A stretch of DNA of 35,274 bases, from assembly GCA_029561735.1 (NCBI GenBank), contig JAKQWZ010000072.1:1-35274 (forward strand). The letters are read 5' to 3'. The notes under the pieces are model-generated. The model saw only the letters and a program-made list of their open reading frames with translations. It did no database searches and had not been told where the DNA came from. Source of the DNA: Candidatus Omnitrophota bacterium (GTDB lineage Bacteria > Omnitrophota > Gorgyraeia > Gygaellales > Profunditerraquicolaceae). This document shows, in pieces, positions 6,308-17,036 of this stretch (positions are counted from its first letter, which is position 1; every line of letters begins with the position of its first letter). A program made the position numbers and the translations under genes.

Positions 6308-7125
6308 AGTGCGCTGACTTGCATTTGCATACTGTTTTTTCCGACGGCACCTTTACGCCGCGCGAACTTATCCAAGAGGCAAAGAAGGCAGGGTTGTCGG
6401 CAATATCCATAGTTGACCATGATACTGTCGCAGCTATAAAGCCGGCGATTGATGAAGCCGGGGAATTTGATATTGAGATTATTCCCGGGATAGAGCTTAC
6501 CGCAGACCATAATGGCAGAGAAGTGCATATCCTGGGTTATCTAATTGATTATACTAAACCCAGTTTTAAACAAAAGCTCGATTTTTTAAAGCAAAACCGC
6601 ATTGAGCGTATCCACAAAATTACCGAAAAATTAAAAGATATAGGTATAATTTTAAGCCCGGAGAAAGTATTTGCTTTGGCAAGTTTCGGCACTGTGGGCA
6701 GGCTGCATGTTGCGCGGGCAATGGTTAAAGAAAATATTGTTGCAAACACCAAAGAGGCATTTCGCAGGTTTATCGGTGAAAAGGGCCCGGGTTATGTATG
6801 CGGTTTTAAGCTGAATGTTCCTCAGGCAATAGGCCTGATTAAGTCTGTTAAGGGCATTCCGGTTTTAGCGCATCCTTTTACGCTTTATGACGATGAGCTG
6901 ATCCCGGAATTCGTCAAATACGGCATAATGGGGTTAGAAGTGCATTACACTGAGCATTCGCAGTCTATGATTAATACGTACCTGCGCATGGCCAAAGAGT
7001 ATAATCTTGTGGTGACCGGGGGTTCGGATTGCCACGGAGACGCAAAGCCAAAGATTAAAATCGGTTCAATTAAAATCCCTTATGCTTTAGTTGATTCGCT
7101 TAAAGCGGCGCAGGCCAAATTATGA
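6304..7125 (+). CDS. PHP-domain metal-dependent phosphoesterase (RNase AM / YciV-like)
   Basis: The 273 residues form a PHP domain of the YciV/TrpH type. Metal-binding motifs are 'DLHLHTVFSDG' (Asp5, His7, His9, Asp14), 'SIVDHDTV', 'IPGIELT', 'HPFTLYDD', 'LEVHY' and 'TGGSDCHGD'. Characterised members are 3',5'-nucleoside bisphosphate phosphatases or 5'-3' exonucleases that trim short RNA and rRNA 5' ends. The position between nusB and ribD, overlapping both by 4 bp, makes two roles possible: RNA processing, or the missing phosphatase step of the riboflavin pathway (removal of phosphate from ribitylaminopyrimidine phosphate). The second is conjecture; known enzymes for that step are HAD proteins. 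Confidence 0.88.
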   Translation: MKCADLHLHTVFSDGTFTPRELIQEAKKAGLSAISIVDHDTVAAIKPAIDEAGEFDIEIIPGIELTADHNGREVHILGYLIDYTKPSFKQKLDFLKQNRIERIHKITEKLKDIGIILSPEKVFALASFGTVGRLHVARAMVKENIVANTKEAFRRFIGEKGPGYVCGFKLNVPQAIGLIKSVKGIPVLAHPFTLYDDELIPEFVKYGIMGLEVHYTEHSQSMINTYLRMAKEYNLVVTGGSDCHGDAKPKIKIGSIKIPYALVDSLKAAQAKL

Positions 7126-8234
7126 AAAAAGACGACCTTTATTATATGAGGATAGCGCGCGATCTGGCGCTTAAAGCCAAAGGTAAGACTTCACCCAATC
7201 CTTTGGTTGGGGCAATGGTGGTTAAAGACAATCGTATTGTCGGCAAAGGTTTTCATAAAAAATGCGGCGCTGCCCATGCTGAAGTAGTAGCGCTTGATAA
7301 CGCCGGCAAAAAGTGTGAGGGGGCAAAGCTTTATGTTACGCTTGAACCCTGCGGCCATTACGGCCGCACTCCGCCGTGCGTACACAGGATAATTCAATCA
7401 GGCGTAAAAGAGGTGATTGTGGGCATGGTTGATCCTAATCCGGTAAATAACGGCAAAAGTATCCAGATATTACGCCAGAATAAAATAAAGGTCAAAGTTG
7501 GGTTATTAGAGGAAGAGCTGGCAAAGATTAATGAGGTTTTTATAAAATATATAACTAAGAGGGAGCCGTTTGTAACGGTTAAAACCGGGCAGTCTTTAGA
7601 CGGCAAGATTGCTACCCGTACCGGTGATTCCAAATGGATAACTTCTGACCAGTCGCGCCAGTTTTCCCGCAGGTTGCGTTCGTCTTTTGACGCGATAATG
7701 GTCGGAGTGAATACAGTTTTGCGGGATGACCCGCGCCTGGATGCCTGGTTTTCCGGATCTTCCGGCGGCGGGTCCTTGAGGAAACAGCCTGTAAAAATAA
7801 TAATTGACAGCCGCCTGAGCACTCCTGCTGACGCAAATATTTTTTCTAAGAATTCCGAAGTCATCATTGTTACTCTGGCCTCAAAATCGGGTCAGGAGAC
7901 ACAAAACCGCAAGGCCTTGTCTCAAAAGGCCAAGATACTTGAAGTTAAAGATAAATCAGGCCAGGTAAACCTTAAAAACATGATGAAGCAGCTTGCCCGG
8001 ATGGAAATTGCCAATATTCTGGTAGAGGGCGGGGGTATGCTCATCGGCTCTTTGTTTGACGAAAAATTGGTGGATAAGGTTCTTATTTTTATCAGCCCAA
8101 AGATAATAGGCGGTAAAGATGCGATTAGCTCTGTTATGGGCAAGGGTATTGCCCGGGTCGATAAGGCGATAAGATTAAAACAGGTTTCAGTAAGGCGCAT
8201 TAGCGAAGATATTTTGGTGGAAGGCTATGTTTAG
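7122..8234 (+). CDS. ribD: Bifunctional diaminohydroxyphosphoribosylaminopyrimidine deaminase / 5-amino-6-(5-phosphoribosylamino)uracil reductase
   Basis: RibD carries out the second and third steps after GTP cyclohydrolase II. The N-terminal 145 residues are a cytidine-deaminase-like zinc domain with His52 and Glu54 ('AHAEV') and Cys77 and Cys86 ('PCGHYGRTPPC'). 'SPNPLVGAM' is the substrate-binding strand. The rest is a dihydrofolate-reductase-like NADPH domain with 'SLDGKIATRTGDSKWITS', 'DAIMVGVNTVLRDDPRL' and 'ILVEGGG'. Length 370 is typical. The ATG overlaps the PHP stop by 4 bp, and the end overlaps ribE by 8 bp. Confidence 0.95.
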   Translation: MKKDDLYYMRIARDLALKAKGKTSPNPLVGAMVVKDNRIVGKGFHKKCGAAHAEVVALDNAGKKCEGAKLYVTLEPCGHYGRTPPCVHRIIQSGVKEVIVGMVDPNPVNNGKSIQILRQNKIKVKVGLLEEELAKINEVFIKYITKREPFVTVKTGQSLDGKIATRTGDSKWITSDQSRQFSRRLRSSFDAIMVGVNTVLRDDPRLDAWFSGSSGGGSLRKQPVKIIIDSRLSTPADANIFSKNSEVIIVTLASKSGQETQNRKALSQKAKILEVKDKSGQVNLKNMMKQLARMEIANILVEGGGMLIGSLFDEKLVDKVLIFISPKIIGGKDAISSVMGKGIARVDKAIRLKQVSVRRISEDILVEGYV

Positions 8235-8808
8235 CGGAATTATAGAAGAATTAGGCGTAGTAAAAAATATATCCCGGTGCTCAAAAAGCACTTTGTTTCA
8301 GATAAAAGCGGATAAATGCGCTAAAGATATTGCTATCGGAGATAGTATTGCCGTTAACGGCGTGTGCCTGACATTAATAAAGAATGAGCTCGGAGTTTTA
8401 AGTTTTGAAGCAATGCAGCAGACTTTGTCAGTCAGTAATCTGGGTTTTTTAAAGGCTGGCGATAAAGTCAACCTCGAGCGCGCTCTAAAAATTGGAGATA
8501 GGGTGTCCGGACATTTTGTTACCGGCCATATTGACTGCATGGGCCTGATCCGCAGTAAGGCTTACCGTAATAATAATTTGTGTTTTGAAATAGCCGTTCC
8601 GCCCAAATTCATGCTTTTTTGTATACTTAAGGGTTCGGTTGCCATTGACGGAGTAAGCCTGACAATTATGGAAAAAAAGCCGTCAGCTTTCAGTGTTTAT
8701 ATAATTGCGCATACCCTTAAGAACACTATATTTATGTTTAAAGGCCCATCAGCAAAAGTCAATGTTGAATTTGACATTCTGGCTAAAAGCGTAAAATCCC
8801 AGCAATGA
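8227..8808 (+). CDS. ribE: Riboflavin synthase, alpha subunit
   Basis: Riboflavin synthase dismutates two lumazine molecules into riboflavin and a pyrimidine that is recycled. The 193 residues contain the two tandem lumazine-binding barrels: barrel one with 'MFSGIIEELG' and 'DSIAVNGVCLTLI', barrel two with 'GHFVTGHIDCMG' and 'KGSVAIDGVSLTIM', followed by the C-terminal trimer helix. It is slightly short against the usual 200-215. It is the last gene of the riboswitch unit. The next gene downstream is a tRNA with its own promoter. No clear terminator follows the stop codon. Confidence 0.95.
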   Translation: MFSGIIEELGVVKNISRCSKSTLFQIKADKCAKDIAIGDSIAVNGVCLTLIKNELGVLSFEAMQQTLSVSNLGFLKAGDKVNLERALKIGDRVSGHFVTGHIDCMGLIRSKAYRNNNLCFEIAVPPKFMLFCILKGSVAIDGVSLTIMEKKPSAFSVYIIAHTLKNTIFMFKGPSAKVNVEFDILAKSVKSQQ

Positions 8809-8837
8809 CTTATGTTAACTTTCTGCAGCATAAAATA

Positions 8838-8866
8838 TTGCCTTCTTTTTTGATTTCTGATATACT
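8838..8866 (+). promoter_or_regulatory. Promoter of tRNA-Pro
   Basis: TTGCCT (8838-8843) and TATACT (8861-8866) are separated by exactly 17 bp. The predicted start near 8873 lies about 9 bases before the mature tRNA 5' end at 8882. Confidence 0.65.
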
Positions 8867-8881
8867 GATTCCATAAAATTA

Positions 8882-8955
8882 CGGGGGGTAGCGCAGTTTG
8901 GCAGCGCGTTTGGTTCGGGACCAAAAGGCCGTGGGTTCAAATCCCACTCCCCCGA
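8882..8955 (+). tRNA. tRNA-Pro (anticodon CGG)
   Basis: A full 74-nt cloverleaf can be drawn. The acceptor stem is CGGGGGG (8882-8888) with TCCCCCG (8948-8954), ending in one G-T wobble. The D stem is GCGC/GCGC. The anticodon stem TTTGG/CCAAA encloses the loop TTCGGGA, giving anticodon CGG (8916-8918) with G37. The T arm is GTGGG-TTCAAAT-CCCAC. The first pair C1-G72, discriminator A73 and bases G35 G36 are the bacterial proline identity elements. It reads CCG codons. The CCA end is not encoded, so the CCA-adding enzyme at 13324 would be needed. Confidence 0.96.
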
Positions 8956-9032
8956 TTAAATTTACCGTCTATTAACCCAAATAAATTTATGCCGAGCGCC
9001 GGTTATTTCATATAGCGGCGAGGCAGAAGAGT

Positions 9033-11812
<2,780 letters not shown>

Positions 11813-11816
<4 letters not shown>

Positions 11817-12433
11817 TCCTGGAAAGAGTCTGTGTCGGTGAGCTTGAGGTAAACTGCTATATCCTTGCAGAGGCCCAAGGTAAGGAGTGCATAATAATTG
11901 ATCCGGGTTCTGATTATGATAAGATAAATAAGGCCCTTATCAGGCGCAAGTTAAAGCCCGCGATAATCATTAATACCCACGGCCACGCCGACCATATCGG
12001 ATGCGATGATGATTTTGGTTTGCCTGTATATATACATAAGAATGATGCGGCTTTGCTGGGTGATCCGATAAGGAATTTTTCGGGTTTTATCGGAGAATCT
12101 TTTTCAATAAATGTTGAAATAAAAGAAATCAAAGATGGGGATAAAATAGAACTGGGTAAAATAAAACTTGAGGTGCTGCATACTCCGGGGCATACATCCG
12201 GCGGAGTGAGCCTGTTACTTAGATGCCCTGAAAAATTTATGCTTTTTAGCGGGGATACTTTGTTCTTTCACAGCGTAGGCAGGACTGATTTTCCCGGGGC
12301 CAGCCACGAAGCGCTGCTAAGGTCTATCAAGGACAAGCTTTTGACTCTGCCGGACTCAACAGTTGTTTATCCCGGCCACGGCCCCAGCTCAACTATCAGA
12401 GCGGAAAAAGAAAATAATCCGTTCCTGGATTAA
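11813..12433 (+). CDS. Metallo-beta-lactamase-fold hydrolase (glyoxalase II-like)
   Basis: The 206-residue protein has the complete dinuclear metal set: 'NTHGHADHIG' (His56, His58, Asp60, His61), 'HTPGHTSGG', 'FSGDTLFF' and 'VYPGHGPSST'. The short form without the C-terminal helical domain of true glyoxalase II resembles E. coli YcbL/GloC, which hydrolyses S-lactoylglutathione. 'SVGRTDFPGASHEALLRSI' is also typical of that group. The substrate cannot be fixed from sequence. It lies between the lipoprotein (ATGA overlap) and xerD (1-bp gap). Confidence 0.9.
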
Positions 12434-12434
12434 C

Positions 12435-13322
12435 ATGAATGACCTGATCGACAGTTTTCTTTCTTATTTATCCGTGGAAAGAGGCCTGGCAGCAAATACC
12501 ATTTCTTCATATCATGACGATTTGAATGCGTTTTCAGGGTTTTTAAAAACCCGTAACATTGCCGCAATCTCCGGGACCCAGCGCAATGATGTTACGGATT
12601 TCATGCTTTTTCAGAAAGACAAGGGCCTTAATCCCAGTTCTATTTCGCGCAGGCTGGCTGCAATCAAAGTATTTTATCGGTTCCTGGTCAGGGAGCGGGT
12701 ATTAAAAAGCGATCCCACCAGCCTTATTGAGACTCCGCGCATATGGAAGAAGATTCCGGAGACCCTGTCCTTAAATGAGGTGGAAGCGCTTTTAAATGCG
12801 CCGAATATCAGGGATGTTCAAGGAGCGCGTGACAAGGCATTTTTGGAAACGCTCTACGCCACGGGAATGCGGGTTTCCGAAGCAGTCAACTTAAAAATAA
12901 ATAATGTAAATCTTGATATCGGATTTTTACGCTGTGTCGGCAAAGGCAATAAAGAACGGGTTATTCCTTTAGGGAAAAAGGCGATTACCAGTTTAAACAG
13001 ATATATATCCGATAGCCGCCATAAACTTTTAAAGGATAAAGAAAGCGAATATTTATTTTTAAGCCGTTCAGGGGCAAAGATATCCCGGCAGTCTTTATGG
13101 AAAATAATAAAAAAGTATGCCCGTTTGAGCCGTATCAAAAAGCCGATCAGGCCGCATATATTGCGCCATTCTTTTGCCACGCATTTGTTGGAGCGCGGCG
13201 CTGACCTGCGTTCGGTGCAGGAGATGCTTGGCCATGCCAATATTTCTACAACCCAGATTTATACTCATATAAATAAAGACAGGCTAAAATCCATACACAA
13301 AATGTATCATCCGAGGCCATAA
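12435..13322 (+). CDS. xerD: Site-specific tyrosine recombinase XerD (XerC/D family)
   Basis: Xer recombinases resolve chromosome dimers at dif and cooperate with FtsK. I use the ATG at 12435 ('MNDLIDSFLSYL', 295 residues), not an in-frame TTG 24 codons upstream that lies inside the MBL gene. The N-terminal SAM-like DNA-binding domain covers residues 1-100. The catalytic domain has all active residues: Arg146 ('ATGMRVSEA'), Lys170 ('VGKGNKERVIPL'), His241 and Arg244 ('HILRHSFATHLL'), His267 ('LGHANISTTQIYTH') and Tyr276. Choice of XerD over XerC is by overall similarity and is less certain than the family. Confidence 0.92.
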   Translation: MNDLIDSFLSYLSVERGLAANTISSYHDDLNAFSGFLKTRNIAAISGTQRNDVTDFMLFQKDKGLNPSSISRRLAAIKVFYRFLVRERVLKSDPTSLIETPRIWKKIPETLSLNEVEALLNAPNIRDVQGARDKAFLETLYATGMRVSEAVNLKINNVNLDIGFLRCVGKGNKERVIPLGKKAITSLNRYISDSRHKLLKDKESEYLFLSRSGAKISRQSLWKIIKKYARLSRIKKPIRPHILRHSFATHLLERGADLRSVQEMLGHANISTTQIYTHINKDRLKSIHKMYHPRP

Positions 13323-13323
13323 T

Positions 13324-14607
13324 ATGAAACATTATTTGAATAAACTGCCGCAGGATATCAGGGGTATAATTCATAATATTTCTCAAGCAGCTGTTGAAGA
13401 ACGCGTATCAGCCTATCTGGTGGGTGGATTCGTCAGAGACCTGATATTGGGGGAACCGAATTTTGACCTGGATCTTACGGTTGACGGCGATGCCATAAAG
13501 TTAGCCCAGAATCTGGCGCGTAAATTTCAGGCTAGGATCGTTATACACAAAAGATTCGGCACTGCAACATTAACCTTTTGCCACAAAAAAATAGATTTTG
13601 CCACCAGCAGGAAAGAATGCTACCCGGAATCAGCGTGCCTGCCGGTTGTTTCGCCAAGTTCGCTTAAGGACGACCTGGCCCGGCGCGATTTTAGTATTAA
13701 TGCCATGGCAATTGAGATTTCCAATAAAAATTTCGGGAGGCTGATTGACCATTTTAACGGAAAAGAGGATTTAGATAATAAAAAGATCCGAGTTTTGCAC
13801 AATCTTAGTTTTATTGACGACCCTACGCGTATTTTGAGGGCGATACGTTTTGAGCAGAGATACGGCTTTAATATTGAGGCGAATACAATGGCGCTTTTAA
13901 AAGACGCCGTAAATTTAAGCATGCTGGAGGTAGTTGAGCCGCAGCGCATAAGAGACGAGATTATTTTGCTCTTAAAAGAGAAAGACCCTGTTCCGGCTTT
14001 GAAAAGGCTGAACAGCCTTGCGGGCCTGAAATTTATTCACCCTTGCTTAAAGTTAAAAAGGGCGGGTTTTTCCCTTCTGAGGAATGTTTCGCGCCAAATA
14101 GCGGAATTCAGCAGGAATTATCCGGGATTGCGCCGGTTGGATACGTGGTTGATTTATTTTTGTGCCCTTGTTGACGGCTTAAGCCTGAAAAATTCTGAAG
14201 CGGTATGCAGAAAATTTGTATTTCGTAAAGGTGAAGAGAAAAGGATTATCGCTTATAAAAAGATAAAACGGGGTTTGATCCGTAAGCTTTGCGATAAGAA
14301 AATAAAGTTTTCCGGAATATACGAGCTGCTTGAGGCACAAAGTTATGAAGTGGTCTTTATGGTCAGGGTACGTTTTGCCAATAATGTACTTAACGCTAAT
14401 GTGGATCATTTTTTCAACCGTTTAAGCACGACGCGTATACATACTTCGGGAAATGACCTGCATCAGCTGGGGCTGGAACCCGGGCCCGGTTATCAAAAAA
14501 TATTCAAACAGGTGCTTGATGCGAAGCTGAATAATACCGTAAAGAATAAACAAGAAGAACTGGCATTAATCAAACAACTGATTAAAAAACACGGAGAGAC
14601 AAAATAA
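13324..14607 (+). CDS. cca: CCA tRNA nucleotidyltransferase / poly(A) polymerase family protein
   Basis: The 427-residue protein is a class II nucleotidyltransferase that adds CCA to tRNA 3' ends. The head domain shows 'LVGGFVRDLILG' and the catalytic 'FDLDLTVDGD' (Asp48, Asp50). The neck carries 'RRDFSINAMAIEI' and 'DDPTRILRAIRFEQRYGF'. The C-terminal region is helical and ends with a segment typical of the CCA/poly(A) polymerase tail ('LGLEPGPGYQKIF'). The tRNA-Pro in this window has no encoded CCA, consistent with a need for this enzyme. In some bacteria the CC- and A-adding steps are split between two such proteins, which the sequence alone does not rule out. Confidence 0.9.
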   Translation: MKHYLNKLPQDIRGIIHNISQAAVEERVSAYLVGGFVRDLILGEPNFDLDLTVDGDAIKLAQNLARKFQARIVIHKRFGTATLTFCHKKIDFATSRKECYPESACLPVVSPSSLKDDLARRDFSINAMAIEISNKNFGRLIDHFNGKEDLDNKKIRVLHNLSFIDDPTRILRAIRFEQRYGFNIEANTMALLKDAVNLSMLEVVEPQRIRDEIILLLKEKDPVPALKRLNSLAGLKFIHPCLKLKRAGFSLLRNVSRQIAEFSRNYPGLRRLDTWLIYFCALVDGLSLKNSEAVCRKFVFRKGEEKRIIAYKKIKRGLIRKLCDKKIKFSGIYELLEAQSYEVVFMVRVRFANNVLNANVDHFFNRLSTTRIHTSGNDLHQLGLEPGPGYQKIFKQVLDAKLNNTVKNKQEELALIKQLIKKHGETK

Positions 14608-14608
14608 C

Positions 14609-15028
14609 ATGGGCAGACAAGAGCGCGTTGCTGAAGCGATCAAGAAGGAGGTAAGTTGTATTTTACATGATGAAATGAAGGACCCGCGGCTGGGGTTTGT
14701 GACTATAACGCAGGTGCAGGTCAGCCCTGATCTGGGTTTTGCCAAAGTATTTTTTAGCGTAATGGGCAAAGAAGAGGACCGTAAAAAAACCAAGGAAGCC
14801 CTTGATTCGGCGCGGGGTTTTATCCGTAAACTTGTTTCAGAGAGGATAAACTTAAGGCTGTCTCCTGAGTTGTCATTCAAGGAGGATATCTCAACCGAAT
14901 ACAGCGTGCACATACAGGAAGTGCTGGAGGAGATAAAAAAATTAAATGAGCCCAGCCATCCCGGTGAAGGGCTTAATAAGGACAAACAAAAAAAGGAAGG
15001 ATCCGGTGAGCCTGAAAGAAACGATTGA
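14609..15028 (+). CDS. rbfA: 30S ribosome-binding factor A
   Basis: RbfA binds the 30S subunit during late 16S rRNA maturation and cold adaptation. The 139 residues show the single KH-like domain with 'RQERVAEAIKKEVSCILHDEMKDPRLGFVTITQVQVSPDL', followed by 'ALDSARGFIRKLVSERINLRLSPELSF'. The last 25 residues are a charged, probably disordered tail. The gene starts 1 bp after the cca stop and overlaps nrnA by 23 bp. In many bacteria rbfA follows infB; here infB and nusA are not adjacent. Confidence 0.95.
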   Translation: MGRQERVAEAIKKEVSCILHDEMKDPRLGFVTITQVQVSPDLGFAKVFFSVMGKEEDRKKTKEALDSARGFIRKLVSERINLRLSPELSFKEDISTEYSVHIQEVLEEIKKLNEPSHPGEGLNKDKQKKEGSGEPERND

Positions 15029-15971
15029 ATGCATAAGAAATAATAAAAAATTCCTTATTTCCAGCCACGTTAATCTTGAGGCTGATGCGCTTGGCTCGGA
15101 GTTGGCGCTTTACCGGCTGCTTAGGGCATTAGGAAAAGAGGTTACAGTTGTCAATGAAGACAGTATTCCTTACGGCCATGAGTTTTTCCCCAATGCGGAG
15201 GTAGTCAAGAAATATGGCGACCGTTTAGGAAAAGTTGATTTTGATGTATTTGCAGTAGTTGATTGCTCCGACCTTAACAGGACAGGAGAAGTGCACCGCC
15301 TTTGCAAAGATAAGCCGGTATTAAATATTGACCACCATATCAGCAACCGGTATTTCGGTTCAGTAAACTGGGTGGAAGACGCCGCTTCCTGCACACAGAT
15401 GATCTACAGGCTTTACAGAGAATTAAAGGTCCCTATAGATAAGGCCTCTGCGCTTTTATTGTATGCCGGCATTATGACTGATACGGGATCGTTTAAGTAT
15501 ACTAATACTACTGCCGAGTCTTTAAAAATAGCTGCAGACCTGGTTTCAAAAGGAGTAAACCCGGCCCAGGTGTATAACCGGCTGTATCAGAATATACCGT
15601 ATGATGACCTGAAGGTGCTGGCAAAAATTCTTCCCGGAATGCAAAGGACAGAACAGGGCAGAGTGGTCTGGTTTCAAATAAAACACAATTTGCTGCGGCA
15701 CAAGAAATTGAAGTTTGATTTAAGCGAGAACATTTTAAGTTTCGGCCGTTCGGTCCAGGGTGTTGAAGTAGTGGTTTTGTTCAAAGAGAATCTGGGAGTC
15801 AGAAATGAGGTCAGGGTTAATTTCCGTTCCCATGGCAAAATTGATGTTAATGCGATCGCGAAATTCTTTAATGGCGGAGGGCATAGGGCTGCCAGCGGCT
15901 GTACTATTAAGGGCAGGATAGACAGCGTCAGAAGGCGTGTTCTACAAAAAGTAAGGGAAAGCCTGAAATGA
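15006..15971 (+). CDS. nrnA: DHH-family oligoribonuclease / 3'-phosphoadenosine 5'-phosphate phosphatase NrnA
   Basis: NrnA degrades short oligonucleotides and can dephosphorylate pAp. I choose GTG at 15006, with AAGGAAGG at 14993-15000 in front; this gives 321 residues beginning 'SLKETIECI' like the family. An in-frame ATG at 14946 lies deep inside rbfA and adds an unrelated tail. The DHH domain shows 'SHVNLEADALGS' (His21, Asp27; Glu25 takes the place of the usual Asp), 'VVDCSD', 'NIDHH' and 'GIMTDTGSFKYTNTT'. The DHHA1 domain ends with 'FNGGGHRAASG'. The stop overlaps the ribF start by 4 bp. Confidence 0.93.
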   Translation: MSLKETIECIRNNKKFLISSHVNLEADALGSELALYRLLRALGKEVTVVNEDSIPYGHEFFPNAEVVKKYGDRLGKVDFDVFAVVDCSDLNRTGEVHRLCKDKPVLNIDHHISNRYFGSVNWVEDAASCTQMIYRLYRELKVPIDKASALLLYAGIMTDTGSFKYTNTTAESLKIAADLVSKGVNPAQVYNRLYQNIPYDDLKVLAKILPGMQRTEQGRVVWFQIKHNLLRHKKLKFDLSENILSFGRSVQGVEVVVLFKENLGVRNEVRVNFRSHGKIDVNAIAKFFNGGGHRAASGCTIKGRIDSVRRRVLQKVRESLK

Positions 15972-16882
15972 AAGTTATTCATGGCATCGCGGGTTTGCGC
16001 AGGTTTAAGAATCCCGTTGTAGCCCTGGGGGTGTTTGACGGTGTGCACCTGGCCCATCAGCGCATCTTAAAGAGAACAGTTGCTATTGCCAGAAAGATTA
16101 ACGGCACATCCATGGTTGTGACTTTCTGGCCTCACCCGCAAAAGCAGGAAAGCCTTTATTCGCTTAAACACAGGCTTTTTTTGATCAGCCGGATAGGCAT
16201 AGATGCCTGTATAGTTATTAAATTTTCTGCCGGGTTTGCAAAGATTCCGGCGCAAGTTTTTATTAAAAAAATTCTCATTGACAGGATAGGCGCCCGGTAT
16301 ATCTGCGTAGGCAGAAATTTCCGGTTCGGTTGCCATGCTGCAGGCACTGCAGGTCTATTAAGAAAGTTATCCCGCCGGTTAGGTTTTAAGCTTAAGGTTT
16401 TTGATGTGATTAAGAAAAACTCTGTACCGGTTAGCAGTACTGTTATCCGGAAATTGATTACCGCAGGCAAATTAACCGGCGCACGAAATCTTTTGCGTAA
16501 ACCCGTGACAGTGCTGGGTACTGTCATTAGAGGCAATGCCTTAGCCCGTAAATTTGGTTTTCCTACGGCAAACGTAAACCCGCATCATGAGATACTCCCG
16601 CCTAACGGGATTTATGCGGTGAATATCATGCTCAAAGGCAGGCAGTATAAAGGCATATGTTATATAGGAAGGAGGCCGACTTTTATAAATAATAAAATAG
16701 ATAAAAAGCGCCACGTTGAAGTGCATATATTTAATTTTAAGAATAACCTCTATAAGGAAGACCTCGAGATACAATTTATATCTTGCATAAGAAAAGAAAG
16801 AAAGTTTGATTCAAAGGAAGACTTAATAAAGCAGGTTAAAAAAGACATTTCTTTAGTGAAATCCCGGTTTTTCCTCCCCTAG
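15968..16882 (+). CDS. ribF: Bifunctional riboflavin kinase / FMN adenylyltransferase
   Basis: RibF converts riboflavin to FMN and then FAD, so it produces the ligand of the riboswitch at 3836. The N-terminal half is the FAD synthetase domain with 'GVFDGVHLAHQ' (usually GxFDGVHxGH), 'TFWPHP', 'YICVGRNFRFG' and 'VSSTVIRKLI'. The C-terminal half is the riboflavin kinase with 'GNALARKFGFPTANV' and 'PPNGIYAV'. Length 304 is normal. It is outside the riboswitch unit, so it should not be repressed directly by FMN. It ends its operon; the next promoter is about 80 bp downstream. In the common rbfA-nrnA-truB-ribF order truB is missing here. Confidence 0.95.
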   Translation: MKVIHGIAGLRRFKNPVVALGVFDGVHLAHQRILKRTVAIARKINGTSMVVTFWPHPQKQESLYSLKHRLFLISRIGIDACIVIKFSAGFAKIPAQVFIKKILIDRIGARYICVGRNFRFGCHAAGTAGLLRKLSRRLGFKLKVFDVIKKNSVPVSSTVIRKLITAGKLTGARNLLRKPVTVLGTVIRGNALARKFGFPTANVNPHHEILPPNGIYAVNIMLKGRQYKGICYIGRRPTFINNKIDKKRHVEVHIFNFKNNLYKEDLEIQFISCIRKERKFDSKEDLIKQVKKDISLVKSRFFLP

Positions 16883-16960
16883 TTATACCACAATATATGC
16901 CCATCGCAGGCTAAAAGCACACTACTTATTGTAATTACACAGGTTAGATAAATATTTTTC

Positions 16961-16989
16961 TTGACAAAATTATTTATTATATCTATACT
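16961..16989 (+). promoter_or_regulatory. Promoter of the dcw (division and cell wall) cluster
   Basis: Consensus TTGACA (16961-16966) and TATACT (16984-16989) are separated by the ideal 17 bp in an A+T-rich stretch. The predicted start near 16996 lies just upstream of the MraZ operator repeats and about 40 nt before the mraZ GTG. This is one of the strongest promoters in the window. Confidence 0.8.
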
Positions 16990-16999
16990 GGGTTTCGTA

Positions 17000-17031
17000 G
17001 TGGATGAAAGTGGTGCAAAGTGGAGAGGTGG
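17000..17031 (+). promoter_or_regulatory. MraZ operator: three 10-bp direct repeats (GTGG boxes)
   Basis: GTGGATGAAA (17000-17009), GTGGTGCAAA (17010-17019) and GTGGAGAGG (17020-17028) are phased at exactly 10 bp, and a fourth GTGG at 17028 is out of phase. MraZ proteins are known to bind short direct repeats of this kind upstream of their own gene (TGGGN repeats in E. coli, AAAGTGK-type repeats in Mollicutes). The position downstream of the -10 box and over the ribosome-binding region fits autoregulation. Confidence 0.8.
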
Positions 17032-17036
17032 AAAAA

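Noticed and set aside
7394-7867. 157-codon minus-strand open frame
   Set aside because: It lies wholly inside ribD, whose frame has all catalytic motifs. No recognisable protein features in the antisense product.
8956-9032. Terminator after tRNA-Pro
   Set aside because: AAATTTA/TAAATTT and a GC-rich patch near 8992-9025 can form only weak or long-loop hairpins, and no T-tract follows. I cannot support a terminator.
12363-12434. Upstream extension of xerD to a TTG start
   Set aside because: The added 24 residues are unlike Xer N-termini and overlap the MBL gene. ATG 12435 gives the normal 295-residue protein.
16883-16960. Terminator or small gene between ribF and the dcw promoter
   Set aside because: I see no stable hairpin with a T-run and no open frame with a start and ribosome-binding site.
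17004-17036. ATG 17004 as the mraZ start
   Set aside because: The extra residues are encoded by the operator repeats, and MraZ proteins begin at the F-x-G segment right after GTG 17037.
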